A stretch of DNA of 51,606 bases from Burkholderiales bacterium (GCA_020355165.1 CP070661.1:2788348-2839953), one strand, 5' to 3'; shown: positions 21,834 through 33,003, numbered from the stretch's first letter. Notes: generated by a model from the letters alone, not told the origin. Program-made: numbers and translations.

Positions 21834-22640
21834 GTGACCGCGGACGCCCTGATCACCGTCGAGAACGTCACCTTCGGCTACGAGGCCAGCCGCACGATCC
21901 TCGAGGACGTATCGCTGACGTTCGCGCGCGGCAAGATCACCGCCATCATGGGTGGCTCGGGCTGCGGCAAGACGACGCTGCTGCGACTGATCGGCGGCGT
22001 GCACGCGCCGAGCAGGGGCACGGTCATCTTCGACGGCGAAGTGGTCGACACCCGCGACCGCGAGCAGCTGTACCGGCTGCGCCGGCGGCTCGGCATGCTG
22101 TTCCAGTTCGGCGCGCTGTTCACCGACCTGACGGTGTTCGACAACGTCGCCTTCCCGCTGCGCGAGCACACCCGCCTGCCGGAGTCGATGATCCGCGACG
22201 TCGTGCTGATGAAGCTCAATGCCGTCGGCCTGCGCGGCGCCGCACAGCTGCGCATCTCGGAGGTTTCGGGCGGCATGGCGCGGCGCGTCGCGCTGGCGCG
22301 CGCGATTGCGCTCGACCCCGAGCTGATCATGTACGACGAGCCGTTCGCCGGGCTCGACCCGATCAGCATGGGCGTGGCGGCGAACCTGATCCGCCGGCTG
22401 AACGACGCCACCGGCGCCACCTCGCTGATCGTCTCGCACGACGTAAAGGAGTGCTTCCTGATCAGCGACTACGCCTACCTGATCTCGTCCGGGCGGATCG
22501 TCGGCCACGGCACGCCGGCCGAACTGAAGGCCTCCGACGACCCCGAGGTGCGGCAGTTCATCCGCGGCGAGCCCGACGGCCCGGTGCCGTTCCACTATCC
22601 GGCGCCGCCGATCGCTGAGGGATTCGGGATCAGCCGATGA
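21834..22640 (+). CDS. mlaF: Phospholipid ABC transporter ATP-binding protein MlaF
   Basis: The 268-residue ATPase of the Mla system keeps outer-membrane lipid asymmetry by moving phospholipids between membranes. Walker A is GGSGCGKTT (about residues 40-48), the ABC signature is VSGGMARRVALARA, and Walker B is LIMYDEPFAGLDP. The GTG start at 21834 begins a protein of family length. It overlaps mlaE by the sequence ATGA. The roughly 195 bases upstream hold no recognisable gene; a short AAAATCTACGG stretch near 21709 is the only AT-rich candidate for a promoter. Confidence 0.95.
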   Translation: MTADALITVENVTFGYEASRTILEDVSLTFARGKITAIMGGSGCGKTTLLRLIGGVHAPSRGTVIFDGEVVDTRDREQLYRLRRRLGMLFQFGALFTDLTVFDNVAFPLREHTRLPESMIRDVVLMKLNAVGLRGAAQLRISEVSGGMARRVALARAIALDPELIMYDEPFAGLDPISMGVAANLIRRLNDATGATSLIVSHDVKECFLISDYAYLISSGRIVGHGTPAELKASDDPEVRQFIRGEPDGPVPFHYPAPPIAEGFGISR

Positions 22641-23428
22641 GGCCCGCCGACTTCCTGCCGCGGCTCGGCCGCTGGGCGCTCGGCTACCTGTTCCGCCTCG
22701 GCCATGGCGCCTTCTTCTTCGTCGAGCTGCTGAAAAGCACGCCGGCCACGCTGCGCCGCCCCTACCTGGTGGTGGCGCAGGTGCACGCGATCGGCAACTT
22801 CTCGGTGGTGATCATCGCCGCCTCCGGGCTGGCGGTCGGCTTCGTGCTGGGCCTGCAGGGCTATTACACGCTGAGCCGCTATGGCGCCACCGAGAGCCTG
22901 GGCCTGCTGGTGGCGCTGTCGCTGGTGCGGGAACTGGGCCCGGTGGTGACGGCGCTGCTGTTCGCCGGCCGCGCCGGCACCTCGCTCACCGCCGAGATCG
23001 GCCTGATGAAGGCCGGCGAGCAGCTCGCCGCGATGGAGATGATGGCGATCGATCCCAAGCACCGGGTGCTGGCGCCGCGCATGCTGGGCGGCATCATCGC
23101 CATGCCGCTGCTGGCCGCGATGTTCTCGGCGGTCGGCATCTTCGGCGGCTACGTGGTCGGCGTGCTGATGATCGGCATCGACCCGGGCCAGTTCTGGTCG
23201 CAGATGCAGGCCGGGGTCGATGTCTGGGACGACGTCGGCAACGGCATCATCAAGAGCTTCGTCTTCGGCGTGACCTGCACCTTCGTCGCGCTGTACGAGG
23301 GTTACGAGGCCGATGCGACGCCGGAAGGCGTGGCGCAGGCCACCACGCGCACGGTGGTGATCGCCTCGCTGGCCGTGCTGCTGCTGGACTTCGTGTTGAC
23401 CGCGGTGATGTTCTCGACGCCGCGCTGA
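22637..23428 (+). CDS. mlaE: Phospholipid ABC transporter permease MlaE
   Basis: The 263-residue inner-membrane permease has the MlaE/TTG2B domain: an amphipathic N-terminus, then five or six hydrophobic helices with the conserved block LVRELGPVVTALLFAGRAGTS and AEIGLMKAGEQLAAMEMM, and the C-terminal FGVTCTFVALYEGYEA. Overlap with mlaF by 4 bases means coupled translation. It pairs with MlaF and docks the MlaD ring. All family hallmarks are present. Confidence 0.96.
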   Translation: MRPADFLPRLGRWALGYLFRLGHGAFFFVELLKSTPATLRRPYLVVAQVHAIGNFSVVIIAASGLAVGFVLGLQGYYTLSRYGATESLGLLVALSLVRELGPVVTALLFAGRAGTSLTAEIGLMKAGEQLAAMEMMAIDPKHRVLAPRMLGGIIAMPLLAAMFSAVGIFGGYVVGVLMIGIDPGQFWSQMQAGVDVWDDVGNGIIKSFVFGVTCTFVALYEGYEADATPEGVAQATTRTVVIASLAVLLLDFVLTAVMFSTPR

Positions 23429-23442
23429 GGGAGGGACGGACG

Positions 23443-23919
23443 ATGACACGCAGGGGAATCGAAACGCTGGTCGGCCTGTTCGTGCTGGCCGGGTTCGTCG
23501 CCATCGGCTATCTGGCCCTGAAGGCGGCCAACCTGGCGGCGATGACGGTCGGCGAGACGTACCTCGTCACCGCGAGATTCGACAACATCGGCGGGCTGAA
23601 GCCGCGCGCGCCGGTGAAGAGCGCCGGCGTCACCGTCGGCCGCGTCGCCTCGATCTCGCTCGACGGCAAGACCTTCCAGGGGGTGGTGACGCTCGAACTG
23701 GAGAAGCGCTTCGCCTTTCCCAGGGACACCTCGGCGGCGATCCTGACTGCCGGGCTGCTGGGCGACCAGTACGTGGGATTGAACCCGGGCGGCGCCGACG
23801 AGAACCTGGCGGCCGATGACACGATCAAGCTGACGCAGTCGGCCGTGGTGCTGGAGAATCTGATCGGCCAGATGCTCTACAACCGCGCCGCCGAGGGCGG
23901 CGGCGAATCGAAGAAGTGA
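23443..23919 (+). CDS. mlaD: Phospholipid ABC transporter substrate-binding protein MlaD (MCE)
   Basis: The 158-residue protein has one N-terminal membrane helix (LVGLFVLAGFVAIGYLAL) and a single MCE domain (FDNIGGLKPRAPVKSAGVTVG near residues 45-65, then ILTAGLLGDQYVGLNPGG). MlaD hexamers form the periplasmic lipid tunnel on top of MlaE. GAGGGAGG before the ATG at 23443 is a strong ribosome site. The short charged C-terminus (EGGGESKK) is ordinary. Order F-E-D is conserved. Confidence 0.95.
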   Translation: MTRRGIETLVGLFVLAGFVAIGYLALKAANLAAMTVGETYLVTARFDNIGGLKPRAPVKSAGVTVGRVASISLDGKTFQGVVTLELEKRFAFPRDTSAAILTAGLLGDQYVGLNPGGADENLAADDTIKLTQSAVVLENLIGQMLYNRAAEGGGESKK

Positions 23920-23929
23920 GGCGAAGGTG

Positions 23930-24736
23930 ATGGCGCTTCGGGTGCTGTTCCGTCTGGCCGCCGCGTTGACCGTCGCGGGGGCGCTCGGCGCCTGCGCGTC
24001 GATTCCGCCCGGCGCGGGCAGCAACCCGGTCGACCCGTGGGAGGTCTACAACCGGCACATGTTCGACGTCAACGATCGCGTCGACCGCGCCGTGTTCAAG
24101 CCGATCGCAAAGGCTTACGAGGCGGTGCTGCCCGAACCGGTGCGCAACTGCGTCAACAACGCGTTCCGCAACCTCGGTGAGCCGGTCAACGCGATCAACG
24201 ACGTGCTGCAGGGCAAGCCGAGTGACGCGATGGTCGATGTCTCGCGGTTCTTCTGGAACAGCACCGCCGGCGTACTCGGCTGCTTCGACCTTGCCGCGAT
24301 GGCGGGAGCGCCGCGCAACAACGAGGACTTCGGGCAGACGCTCGGCCGCTGGAGCCTGGCGCCGGGACCGTACTTCGTGCTGCCCTTCCTCGGGCCGAGT
24401 TCCGTGCGCGACGCGTTCGGCCGCGTTTTCGATTTCCTCGGCACCGATCCGGTCTGGTACATCGGCAACATCCCGCTGCGCAACTCGCTCGTCGGCCTGC
24501 GCCTCGTCGACACCCGCGCCAGCGTGCTTGCGGCCGAGAAGGTGCTCGAGGCCGCGGCCCTGGACAAGTACCAGTTCGTCCGTGACGGCTATCTGCAGCT
24601 GCGGCGCAACCTCGTCTACGACGGCAACCCGCCGCGTCTGAAGGACCCGTACGACGAGGAAGAGGACGAGCCGCCGGTGCAACGCGCGCCGGGCCGGCAG
24701 GCGCCGGATCAACCAAAGCCGCCGGCGGCGCGTTAA
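23930..24736 (+). CDS. mlaA: Outer-membrane lipid asymmetry lipoprotein MlaA (VacJ)
   Basis: This 268-residue outer-membrane lipoprotein has lipobox GALGAC (C22) and the VacJ domain: DPWEVYNRHMFDVNDRVDRAVFKP, NNAFRNLGEPVNAINDVLQGK, then NNEDFGQTLGRWSLAPGPYFVLPFLGPSSVRDAFG. MlaA removes misplaced phospholipids from the outer leaflet and hands them to MlaC. ATG 23930 is preferred over GTG 23927 because it is 9 bases from GAGG. In E. coli mlaA is elsewhere; placement between mlaD and mlaC is usual in betaproteobacteria. The acidic tail (DEEEDEPP) and Pro/Gln-rich end are probably disordered. Confidence 0.95.
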   Translation: MALRVLFRLAAALTVAGALGACASIPPGAGSNPVDPWEVYNRHMFDVNDRVDRAVFKPIAKAYEAVLPEPVRNCVNNAFRNLGEPVNAINDVLQGKPSDAMVDVSRFFWNSTAGVLGCFDLAAMAGAPRNNEDFGQTLGRWSLAPGPYFVLPFLGPSSVRDAFGRVFDFLGTDPVWYIGNIPLRNSLVGLRLVDTRASVLAAEKVLEAAALDKYQFVRDGYLQLRRNLVYDGNPPRLKDPYDEEEDEPPVQRAPGRQAPDQPKPPAAR

Positions 24737-24784
24737 CCGGCGGCAGGATTCGCTTGGCCCGAGGCCCAGGAGGAAATGGCAACA

Positions 24785-25441
24785 ATGAGTAACCGGATGC
24801 TCGCCCTGTCGCTCGCCCTGGCCGCCGTGATCGGCGGCAGTCTGGCGCACGTGCAGCCGGCGCTGGCGCAGGCAGGCGCGACTGCCGCGATCGCCGCTCC
24901 CGACGCACTGATCAAGACCCTGTCCGAAGACGTGCTGGCGGCGATCCGCAAGGATCCGACGCTGCAGGCGGGCGACGTCGCGCGCCTGAACGCGCTGGTC
25001 GACGAGAAGATCCTGCCGTACGTCAACTTCGAGAAGATGACCAGGCTGGCCGTCGGTCGCGGCTGGCGCGAGGCCTCGACCGAGCAGCGGCAGGCGCTGA
25101 CGCGCGAGTTCCGCTCGCTGCTGGTGCGCACCTACGCCGGCGCGGTGTCGGCGGCCAAGGACTACCAGGTGCAGATGAAGCCGTTTCGCGCCGACCCGAG
25201 CGAGACCGACGTGACGGTACGCACGCAGGCGGTACCGGCGCGCGGTGACCCGATCCAGCTCGACTACCGGATGGAGAAGACGGGCAGCGGCTGGAAGATC
25301 TACGACGTCAACGTGCTCGGCGTGTGGCTGGTCGAGAACTATCGCAACACGTTCAATGCCGAGATCAGCCGGGGCGGCATCGACGGGCTGATCAAGTCGC
25401 TGGTCGAGCGCAACAGGGCGCTCGAGGGCAAGGCCTCCTGA
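24785..25441 (+). CDS. mlaC: Periplasmic phospholipid shuttle MlaC
   Basis: About 218 residues with a signal peptide ending at QPALAQ. The mature protein has the MlaC/Tgt2 fold: LNALVDEKILPYVNFEKMTRLAVGRGWREAS, then LLVRTYAGAV, and GSGWKIYDVNVLGVWLVENYRNTF. MlaC carries phospholipid between MlaA and the MlaFEDB complex. Two in-frame ATGs exist at 24776 and 24785. AGGAGG at 24769-24774 is 1 base from the first and 10 from the second, so the second is the likely start. Confidence 0.95.
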   Translation: MSNRMLALSLALAAVIGGSLAHVQPALAQAGATAAIAAPDALIKTLSEDVLAAIRKDPTLQAGDVARLNALVDEKILPYVNFEKMTRLAVGRGWREASTEQRQALTREFRSLLVRTYAGAVSAAKDYQVQMKPFRADPSETDVTVRTQAVPARGDPIQLDYRMEKTGSGWKIYDVNVLGVWLVENYRNTFNAEISRGGIDGLIKSLVERNRALEGKAS

Positions 25442-25458
25442 GCAGGCTGCCGGCGCCG

Positions 25459-25740
25459 ATGCCGATGAACATCGAAACGGCCTCGATCACCAACGCCAAC
25501 GCCGGCGACCTCCTGGCGGAGGGCCGGGCGGCAATCGCGCGCGGGGAATTCGACTTCGACCTGTCGGCGGTGGCCGAGGTCGACACGGCGGCGGTGGCGC
25601 TGCTGCTCGAATGGCAGCGCCAGGCCATCGCGCAGGGCGGCCGGCTGCGGCTGAGCGGCGTGCCGGCCGACGTCGCCAGCCTGGCCAGGCTCTACGGCGT
25701 CGCCGGCCTGCTGGACCTCGACGCGCGCGCAGCGACCTGA
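25459..25740 (+). CDS. mlaB: STAS-domain protein MlaB
   Basis: A 93-residue STAS-domain subunit that in E. coli binds MlaF and stabilises the ATPase. The pattern FDFDLSAVAEVDTAAVALLLEWQRQAIAQG followed by LRLSGVPADVASLARLYGVAGLL is the STAS core, with the VDTAAV loop at the usual ligand or phosphorylation site (Thr in place of Ser). ATG 25459 and 25465 are both in frame. It ends the mla run; a terminator hairpin follows. Confidence 0.9.
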   Translation: MPMNIETASITNANAGDLLAEGRAAIARGEFDFDLSAVAEVDTAAVALLLEWQRQAIAQGGRLRLSGVPADVASLARLYGVAGLLDLDARAAT

Positions 25741-25761
25741 CGGCGCGTCCACCGGACCTTC

Positions 25762-25767
25762 TACAAT
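25762..25767 (+). promoter_or_regulatory. -10-like box TACAAT before the ABC exporter
   Basis: TACAAT lies between mlaB and the ABC ATPase. A transcript from it would start about 25773, exactly where the terminator-shaped hairpin begins. A weak -35-like CTGACG sits 19 bases upstream. Confidence 0.4.
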
Positions 25768-25772
25768 TCGCC

Positions 25773-25812
25773 GGCCGCCGTCCTGAGGCTCGGGTCGGCG
25801 GCCTTTTCGTTT
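25773..25812 (+). terminator. Intrinsic terminator / attenuator hairpin after mlaB
   Basis: GGCCGCCG at 25773-25780 and CGGCGGCC at 25796-25803 form a perfect 8-bp stem with a 15-base loop, followed by TTTTCGTTT. This is a textbook Rho-independent terminator. It ends only 4 bases before the ATG of the next gene, so it could act on transcripts entering the ABC exporter. Confidence 0.75.
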
Positions 25813-25816
25813 CTGC

Positions 25817-26737
25817 ATGCCCGAGATCGCCGCCATCGAAGTGATCGACCTGGTCAAGCGCTATCCGCGCGTGACTGCGCTCGATGGCGTCAGCCTGCGG
25901 GTGGAGCCGGGCGAATTCTTCGGCCTGCTCGGCCCGAACGGCGCCGGCAAGACCACGCTCATCTCGATCGTCGCCGGCCTGACACGGGCGAGCGGCGGCC
26001 GGGCGACGGTGATGGGCCACGACGTGGTCGCCGACTATCGCGCCGCCCGCCGCCTGATCGGCGTGGTGCCGCAGGAACTGGTGTTCGACCCGTTCTTCAC
26101 GGTGCGCGAGACCCTGCGCTTCCAGTCCGGCTACTTCGGGCTGCGCCGCAACGACGACTGGATCGAAGAGGTCATCGCCCACCTCGACCTGACCGCCAAG
26201 GCCGACGCCAACATGCGCACGCTTTCCGGCGGAATGAAGCGGCGGGTGCTGGTGGCGCAGGCGCTGGTGCACCGGCCGCCGGTGATCGTCCTCGACGAGC
26301 CGACGGCTGGGGTCGACGTCGAACTGCGGCAGGGCCTGTGGGCGTTCATCCGGCGGCTGAACCGCGAGGGCCACACCATCGTGCTGACCACGCACTACCT
26401 CGAGGAAGCGCAGCAGCTGTGCGGCAGGATCGGCATGCTCAAGGGCGGCCGGCTGATCGCCCTCGACCGGACGCAGGCGCTGCTGCAGCGGCTGGCCGAC
26501 GTGCAGGTGACGCTGCGCCTGCGCGGCGAGCTGCCGCCGGCGCTGCGGCCGCAGGCGTTCGAGCAGGGTGACGGCCGGCTGACGCTGCGGGTGGCCAGCG
26601 CCGCCGATGTCGAGGCCGTGCTGGCGGCCTGCCGGCAGGCCGGCGCGGCGATCGACGAGCTCGAGGTCGGCCACGCCGATCTCGAGGACGTGTTCATGCA
26701 GCTGATGGCCGGCGATCGGCAGAAGGTCGCGGCATGA
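25817..26737 (+). CDS. ABC exporter ATP-binding protein (YadG type)
   Basis: The 306-residue ATPase belongs to the ABC-2/DrrA class. Walker A GLLGPNGAGKTT lies at about residues 36-47, the Q-loop at VVPQEL, the signature LSGGMKRRVLVAQAL near 138-152, and Walker B VIVLDEPTAGVD. A C-terminal regulatory domain of about 80 residues follows, as in YadG. It overlaps the permease by ATGA, so the pair is coupled. No ribosome-binding sequence precedes the ATG; the T-tract of the upstream hairpin occupies that place. The substrate of YadGH is not known. Confidence 0.92.
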   Translation: MPEIAAIEVIDLVKRYPRVTALDGVSLRVEPGEFFGLLGPNGAGKTTLISIVAGLTRASGGRATVMGHDVVADYRAARRLIGVVPQELVFDPFFTVRETLRFQSGYFGLRRNDDWIEEVIAHLDLTAKADANMRTLSGGMKRRVLVAQALVHRPPVIVLDEPTAGVDVELRQGLWAFIRRLNREGHTIVLTTHYLEEAQQLCGRIGMLKGGRLIALDRTQALLQRLADVQVTLRLRGELPPALRPQAFEQGDGRLTLRVASAADVEAVLAACRQAGAAIDELEVGHADLEDVFMQLMAGDRQKVAA

Positions 26738-27618
26738 GCAGGGTGGATCCTGCGACGGGCGGCCGTCGTCCCGGCGAAGGCCGGGACCCAAGCTCACCGG
26801 GGCTGGAAACTGGGCCCCGGCCTTCGCCGGGGCGACCGACCGCGCTGCCTCTGGCAGCTCAGTCGGCCGGGTTCCGCACGCTGCTGGCCAAGGAGGTGCT
26901 GCGCTTCCGCAAGGTGAGCTTCCAGACGGTCGCCGCGCCGGTGCTTACCGGCGTGCTCTACCTGCTGGTGTTCGGCCACGTGCTCGAGGACCGGGTCGAG
27001 GCCTTTGCCGGCGTCGGCTACACCTCGTTCCTGATTCCCGGCCTGGTGATGATGTCGCTGCTGCAGAATTCGTTCGCCAACTCATCGTCATCGCTGATTC
27101 AGAGCAAGATCACCGGCAACCTGGTGTTCGTGCTGCTGCCGCCGATCTCCAACCGCGAGTTCTTCCTCGCCTATGTGACGGCGGCGATGGTGCGCGGCAT
27201 CGTGGTCGGCGCCGGCGTGTTCGCGGTCACCGTGTGGTTCGCGCCGCCGCCGCTGGAGTCGCCGCTGTGGATAATCGCGTTCGCCATGGCCGGCAGCGCC
27301 CTGCTCGGCGTGCTCGGCCTGATCGCCGGCATCGTCTCCGACAAGTTCGACCAGCTGGCGGCGTTCCAGAACTTCGTGATCATGCCGGCTACCTTCCTGT
27401 CCGGCGTCTTCTACTCGGTGCACGGCCTGCCGCCGTTCTGGCAGGCGGTGTCGCACCTGAACCCATTTTTCTACCTGATCGACGGCTTCCGCTACGGCTT
27501 CTTCGCCGTCTCCGATGCCCCGCCCTGGCTGAGCCTGGCGATCGTGCTGGCGGCGCTGGCGGTGGCCTCGGGCCTGGCGCTTTCGATGCTCGCGCGCGGC
27601 TACAAGATTCGATCCTGA
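26734..27618 (+). CDS. ABC-2 type permease (YadH type) with translated repeat in its N-terminus
   Basis: A 294-residue ABC-2 permease with six predicted helices. Family-like sequence starts at FRTLLAKEVLRFRKVSFQTVAAPVLT (about residue 47); hallmarks include LIPGLVMMSLLQNSFANSSSS and the ISNREFFLAY loop. The first 45 or so residues are unlike the family: Arg/Pro/Gly-rich, with GRRPGEGRDP and GPRPSPGRP encoded by the two arms of a REP-like palindrome. No ATG, GTG or TTG lies in frame between the palindrome and the conserved region, and the ATG overlaps the ATPase stop, so the extension should be translated as a cytoplasmic tail. Confidence 0.9.
   Translation: MSRVDPATGGRRPGEGRDPSSPGLETGPRPSPGRPTALPLAAQSAGFRTLLAKEVLRFRKVSFQTVAAPVLTGVLYLLVFGHVLEDRVEAFAGVGYTSFLIPGLVMMSLLQNSFANSSSSLIQSKITGNLVFVLLPPISNREFFLAYVTAAMVRGIVVGAGVFAVTVWFAPPPLESPLWIIAFAMAGSALLGVLGLIAGIVSDKFDQLAAFQNFVIMPATFLSGVFYSVHGLPPFWQAVSHLNPFFYLIDGFRYGFFAVSDAPPWLSLAIVLAALAVASGLALSMLARGYKIRS
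26765..26836. repeat. REP-like palindromic element inside a coding sequence
   Basis: Two 26-base arms, 26765-26790 and 26811-26836, are inverted copies with 24 of 26 matches, separated by 20 bases. The core CCCGGCGAAGGCCGGG is the kind of palindrome dispersed between genes in many Proteobacteria. Here it lies within the 5' part of the permease gene, in frame and without stop codons. Confidence 0.85.
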
Positions 27619-27632
27619 CGGGGTGCAATGCG

Positions 27633-29938
<2,306 letters not shown>

Positions 29939-29942
<4 letters not shown>

Positions 29943-31237
29943 GGGTCAGGCAGCTGTCGACGCGCGACGCCGGGTTCGACGCGGCGTTCGCGCAGCTGGT
30001 GGCGATCGACACCGCGATCGACCGTCGCATCGATGCCGCCGCTTCGGCGATCGTCGACGACGTGCGCCGGCGCGGCGACGAGGCACTGCTCGAGTACACC
30101 AACCGCTTCGACCGCGCCGACGCGCCGTCGGTCGCAGCGCTGGAGATGCCGGCGGCGGACCTGCGGATGGCGCTCGAGTCGCTGCCGCTGGCCGACCGGG
30201 CGGCGCTGGAGGCGGCGGCGCGACGCATCCAGGCCTTTCACGAGAAGCAGCGCGGCGAGAGCTGGTCGCTCACCGAGGACGACGGTACCGAACTCGGCCA
30301 GCGGATCACGGCGCTGGACAGCGTCGGCGTGTACGTGCCGGGCGGGCTCGCTGCCTATCCGTCGTCGGTGCTGATGAACGTCATCCCGGCCCGTGTCGCC
30401 GGCGTGAGCGAGATCGTGATGGTCTCGCCGGCGCCCGACGGCGAGCGCAACGCCCTGGTACTGGCAGCCGCGGCGCTGGCCGGGGTGACGCGCGCCTTCG
30501 CCGTCGGCGGCGCGCAGGCAGTGGCGGCGCTCGCCTATGGCACCGAGACGGTGCCGGCGGTCGACAAGATCGTCGGCCCGGGCAATGCCTACGTCGCTGC
30601 GGCCAAGCGGCACGTGTTCGGCGCGGTCGGCATCGACATGATTGCCGGCCCGAGCGAGATCCTGGTCATCTGCGACGGCGCCACCGACCCGGACTGGATC
30701 GCGATGGACCTGTTCTCGCAGGCCGAGCACGACGAGCTGGCGCAGGCGATCCTGCTCACGCCGGACGCATCCTTCGTCGAGCGCGTGCAGGCCTCGATCG
30801 CGCGCCTGCTGCCGACGATGCCGCGGCGGGAGATCATCGAGAAGAGCCTGGCCGGACGCGGTGCGCTGATCCTCACCCGCGACCTCGAGGATGCCTGCGC
30901 GGTGGCCAACCGCATTGCGCCGGAGCACCTGGAGATCTCGACCGACGAGCCGGCGCGCTGGGCGGCACTGATCCGCCACGCCGGCGCGATCTTCCTCGGC
31001 CGCCACTCGAGCGAGTCGCTCGGCGACTACTGCGCCGGGCCCAACCACGTGCTGCCGACCGCGCGCACGGCGCGCTTCTCGTCGCCGCTCGGCGTCTACG
31101 ACTTCCAGAAGCGCACCAGCCTGATCCGCGTCTCGCCGCAGGGCGCGTGCGCACTGGGCGAAATCGCGGCGCGGCTGGCCGACGGCGAGCGGCTGCCGGC
31201 GCACGCCGCCAGCGCGCGCTACCGGATGCGGCGATGA
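29939..31237 (+). CDS. hisD: Histidinol dehydrogenase
   Basis: The 432-residue enzyme catalyses the last two oxidations, histidinol to histidine, using NAD and zinc. Recognised blocks are [62 protein letters not shown] and IAPEHLEI (active-site Glu-His). Length matches the family (about 430). It starts in a 4-base overlap with hisG. The next gene is reached through a 70-base gap that carries a linker ORF. Confidence 0.97.
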
Positions 31238-31311
31238 GCGTCGCGCGGCGGCGGCGAACGCGCCGCCTCTCGCCCGGCCGCAAGGCGCGCGGCGCGAAGG
31301 CGGGGCAGTGA
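31234..31311 (+). other. 25-codon basic linker ORF between hisD and hisC
   Basis: The ATG overlaps the hisD stop (ATGA) and the TGA overlaps the hisC start (GTGA). The deduced peptide is very basic (11 Arg/Lys in 25), with no known domain. The exact overlaps at both ends suggest a translational relay rather than a functional peptide. Confidence 0.35.
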
Positions 31312-32402
31312 ACGGCGGAGCCCGCCCCGGGCTCGACCTGTCGGTGATCCGCGACGAGGTGCTTGCGGTGAACGCCTACGCGGTGCCCGATTCGACCGGG
31401 CTCACCAAGCTCGACGCGATGGAGAACCCGTTCGCGCTGCCGGCCGATGTGGCGCGCGCGCTGGGCGAGCAACTCGGCAAGGTACCGCTGAACCGCTATC
31501 CACCGGCCGACCCGCGGGCCTTCAAGGAGCTGCTGGCGCGGGTGATCGACCTGCCGGCCGGCATGGCGCTGCTGCTCGGCAACGGCTCGGACGAGTTGAT
31601 CCACCTGGTGATCCAGGCCTGTGCCAGGCCGGGCGCATGCGTGCTGTCGCCGTGGCCGAGCTTCGAGATGTACGACCTGTCGAGCCGCTTCGACGGCTGC
31701 CGCTTCGTCGGCGTGCCGCTGGCCGAGGACTTCTCCCTGCCGCGCGAGGCCCTGCTGGCGGCGATTGCTGCGCACCGGCCGGCGGTGGTCTTCATCAGCT
31801 GGCCGAACAACCCGACCGGCAACCTGTTCGACCGCGCCACCGTGGAGGCGGTGCTGGCGGCCGCGCCGGGCGTGGTGGTGCTCGACGAGGCCTACCTGCC
31901 GTTCGCCCAGGACACCTGGCTGCCGCAGCTGGCGCGCTGGCCGAAGCTGCTCGTGCTGCGTACGTTGTCCAAGATGGGCCTGGCGGGCATCCGCCTCGGC
32001 TACCTGTGCGGCGACCCGGCGTGGATCGCCGAGTTCAACAAGCTGCGGCCGCCGTACAACGTCAACGTGCTGACGCTGGCGGCCGCCGGCTTCATGCTCG
32101 AGCGGCGCGCGCTGCTCGACGAGCAGGCGGCACTGCTGCGCGCCGAGCGCGGGCGCCTGCTCGGTCGGCTGCGGTCGCTGCCCGGCGTGACGGCCTTCGA
32201 TTCGGCGGCCAATTTCGTCCTGTTCCGCGTCGCCGGCGGCTCGCCGGCCGCCGACCGGGTGTTTGCTCGGCTCAAGGCACGCGGCATACTGATCAAGAAC
32301 CGCGCGCACGTGCATCCGCTGCTGGCCGGCTGCCTGCGCGTCACGGTCGGACAGCCGTCGGAGAACGACGCCTTCCTCGCCGCGCTGGCTGCCAGCCTGT
32401 AG
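31308..32402 (+). CDS. hisC: Histidinol-phosphate aminotransferase
   Basis: A 364-residue PLP-dependent aminotransferase of fold type I that makes histidinol phosphate. Features include [11 protein letters not shown] and [13 protein letters not shown] near the N-terminus, [37 protein letters not shown] and the PLP lysine K222 in [16 protein letters not shown]. The GTG start at 31308 is chosen by length and by its overlap with the linker ORF stop. Follows the usual betaproteobacterial his order. Confidence 0.95.
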   Translation: MNGGARPGLDLSVIRDEVLAVNAYAVPDSTGLTKLDAMENPFALPADVARALGEQLGKVPLNRYPPADPRAFKELLARVIDLPAGMALLLGNGSDELIHLVIQACARPGACVLSPWPSFEMYDLSSRFDGCRFVGVPLAEDFSLPREALLAAIAAHRPAVVFISWPNNPTGNLFDRATVEAVLAAAPGVVVLDEAYLPFAQDTWLPQLARWPKLLVLRTLSKMGLAGIRLGYLCGDPAWIAEFNKLRPPYNVNVLTLAAAGFMLERRALLDEQAALLRAERGRLLGRLRSLPGVTAFDSAANFVLFRVAGGSPAADRVFARLKARGILIKNRAHVHPLLAGCLRVTVGQPSENDAFLAALAASL

Positions 32403-32409
32403 GACCCCG

Positions 32410-33003
32410 ATGAGCGCACGTACCGCAGAAATCGTCCGCAACACCGCCGAGACGCAGATCCGGGTGGCGGTCAATCTCGACGGCAGCGGCCGCGCGCAGG
32501 TGGCCACCGGCATCGGCTTCTTCGACCACATGCTCGACCAGATCGCGCGCCACGCGGCCGTCGACCTGACGGTCGAGGCCGCGGGCGACCTGCACATCGA
32601 CGGCCACCACACGGTCGAGGACATCGGCATCGCGCTCGGCCAGGCGGTGGCGCGCGCGGTCGGCGACAAGAAGGGCATGCGCCGCTTCGGCCACGCCTAC
32701 GTGCCGCTCGACGAGGCGCTCACCCGCGTGGTGATCGACTTCTCCGGGCGGCCCGGCCTGCAGTGGAGCGTGCCGTTCACCCGGGCGATGATCGGCGAGT
32801 TCGACGCCGACCTGGCGCACGAGTTCTTCCAGGGCTTCGTCAACCACGCGCTGGTCACGCTGCACGTCGACAACCTGCGCGGCGACAACGCCCATCACCA
32901 GTGCGAGACGGTGTTCAAGGCCTTCGCCCGCGCGCTGCGCATGGCGGTCGAGCCCGATCCGCGCGCCGCCGGCGTCGTTCCATCGACCAAGGGCACGCTG
33001 TAG
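32410..33003 (+). CDS. hisB: Imidazoleglycerol-phosphate dehydratase (monofunctional)
   Basis: The 197-residue dehydratase has the metal-binding motifs [30 protein letters not shown] and the later [19 protein letters not shown]. It lacks the N-terminal phosphatase domain of the enteric bifunctional HisB, so histidinol phosphatase must come from another gene. It starts 7 bases after hisC. A 115-base gap with a strong hairpin separates it from hisH. Confidence 0.97.
   Translation: MSARTAEIVRNTAETQIRVAVNLDGSGRAQVATGIGFFDHMLDQIARHAAVDLTVEAAGDLHIDGHHTVEDIGIALGQAVARAVGDKKGMRRFGHAYVPLDEALTRVVIDFSGRPGLQWSVPFTRAMIGEFDADLAHEFFQGFVNHALVTLHVDNLRGDNAHHQCETVFKAFARALRMAVEPDPRAAGVVPSTKGTL

Noticed and set aside
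20190-22595. Open frame of about 800 codons on the minus strand
   Set aside because: It is the antisense shadow of the MscK-like channel, the spacer and mlaF; the peptide is His/Asp/Gln/Arg-rich low-complexity text typical of reversed GC-rich genes.
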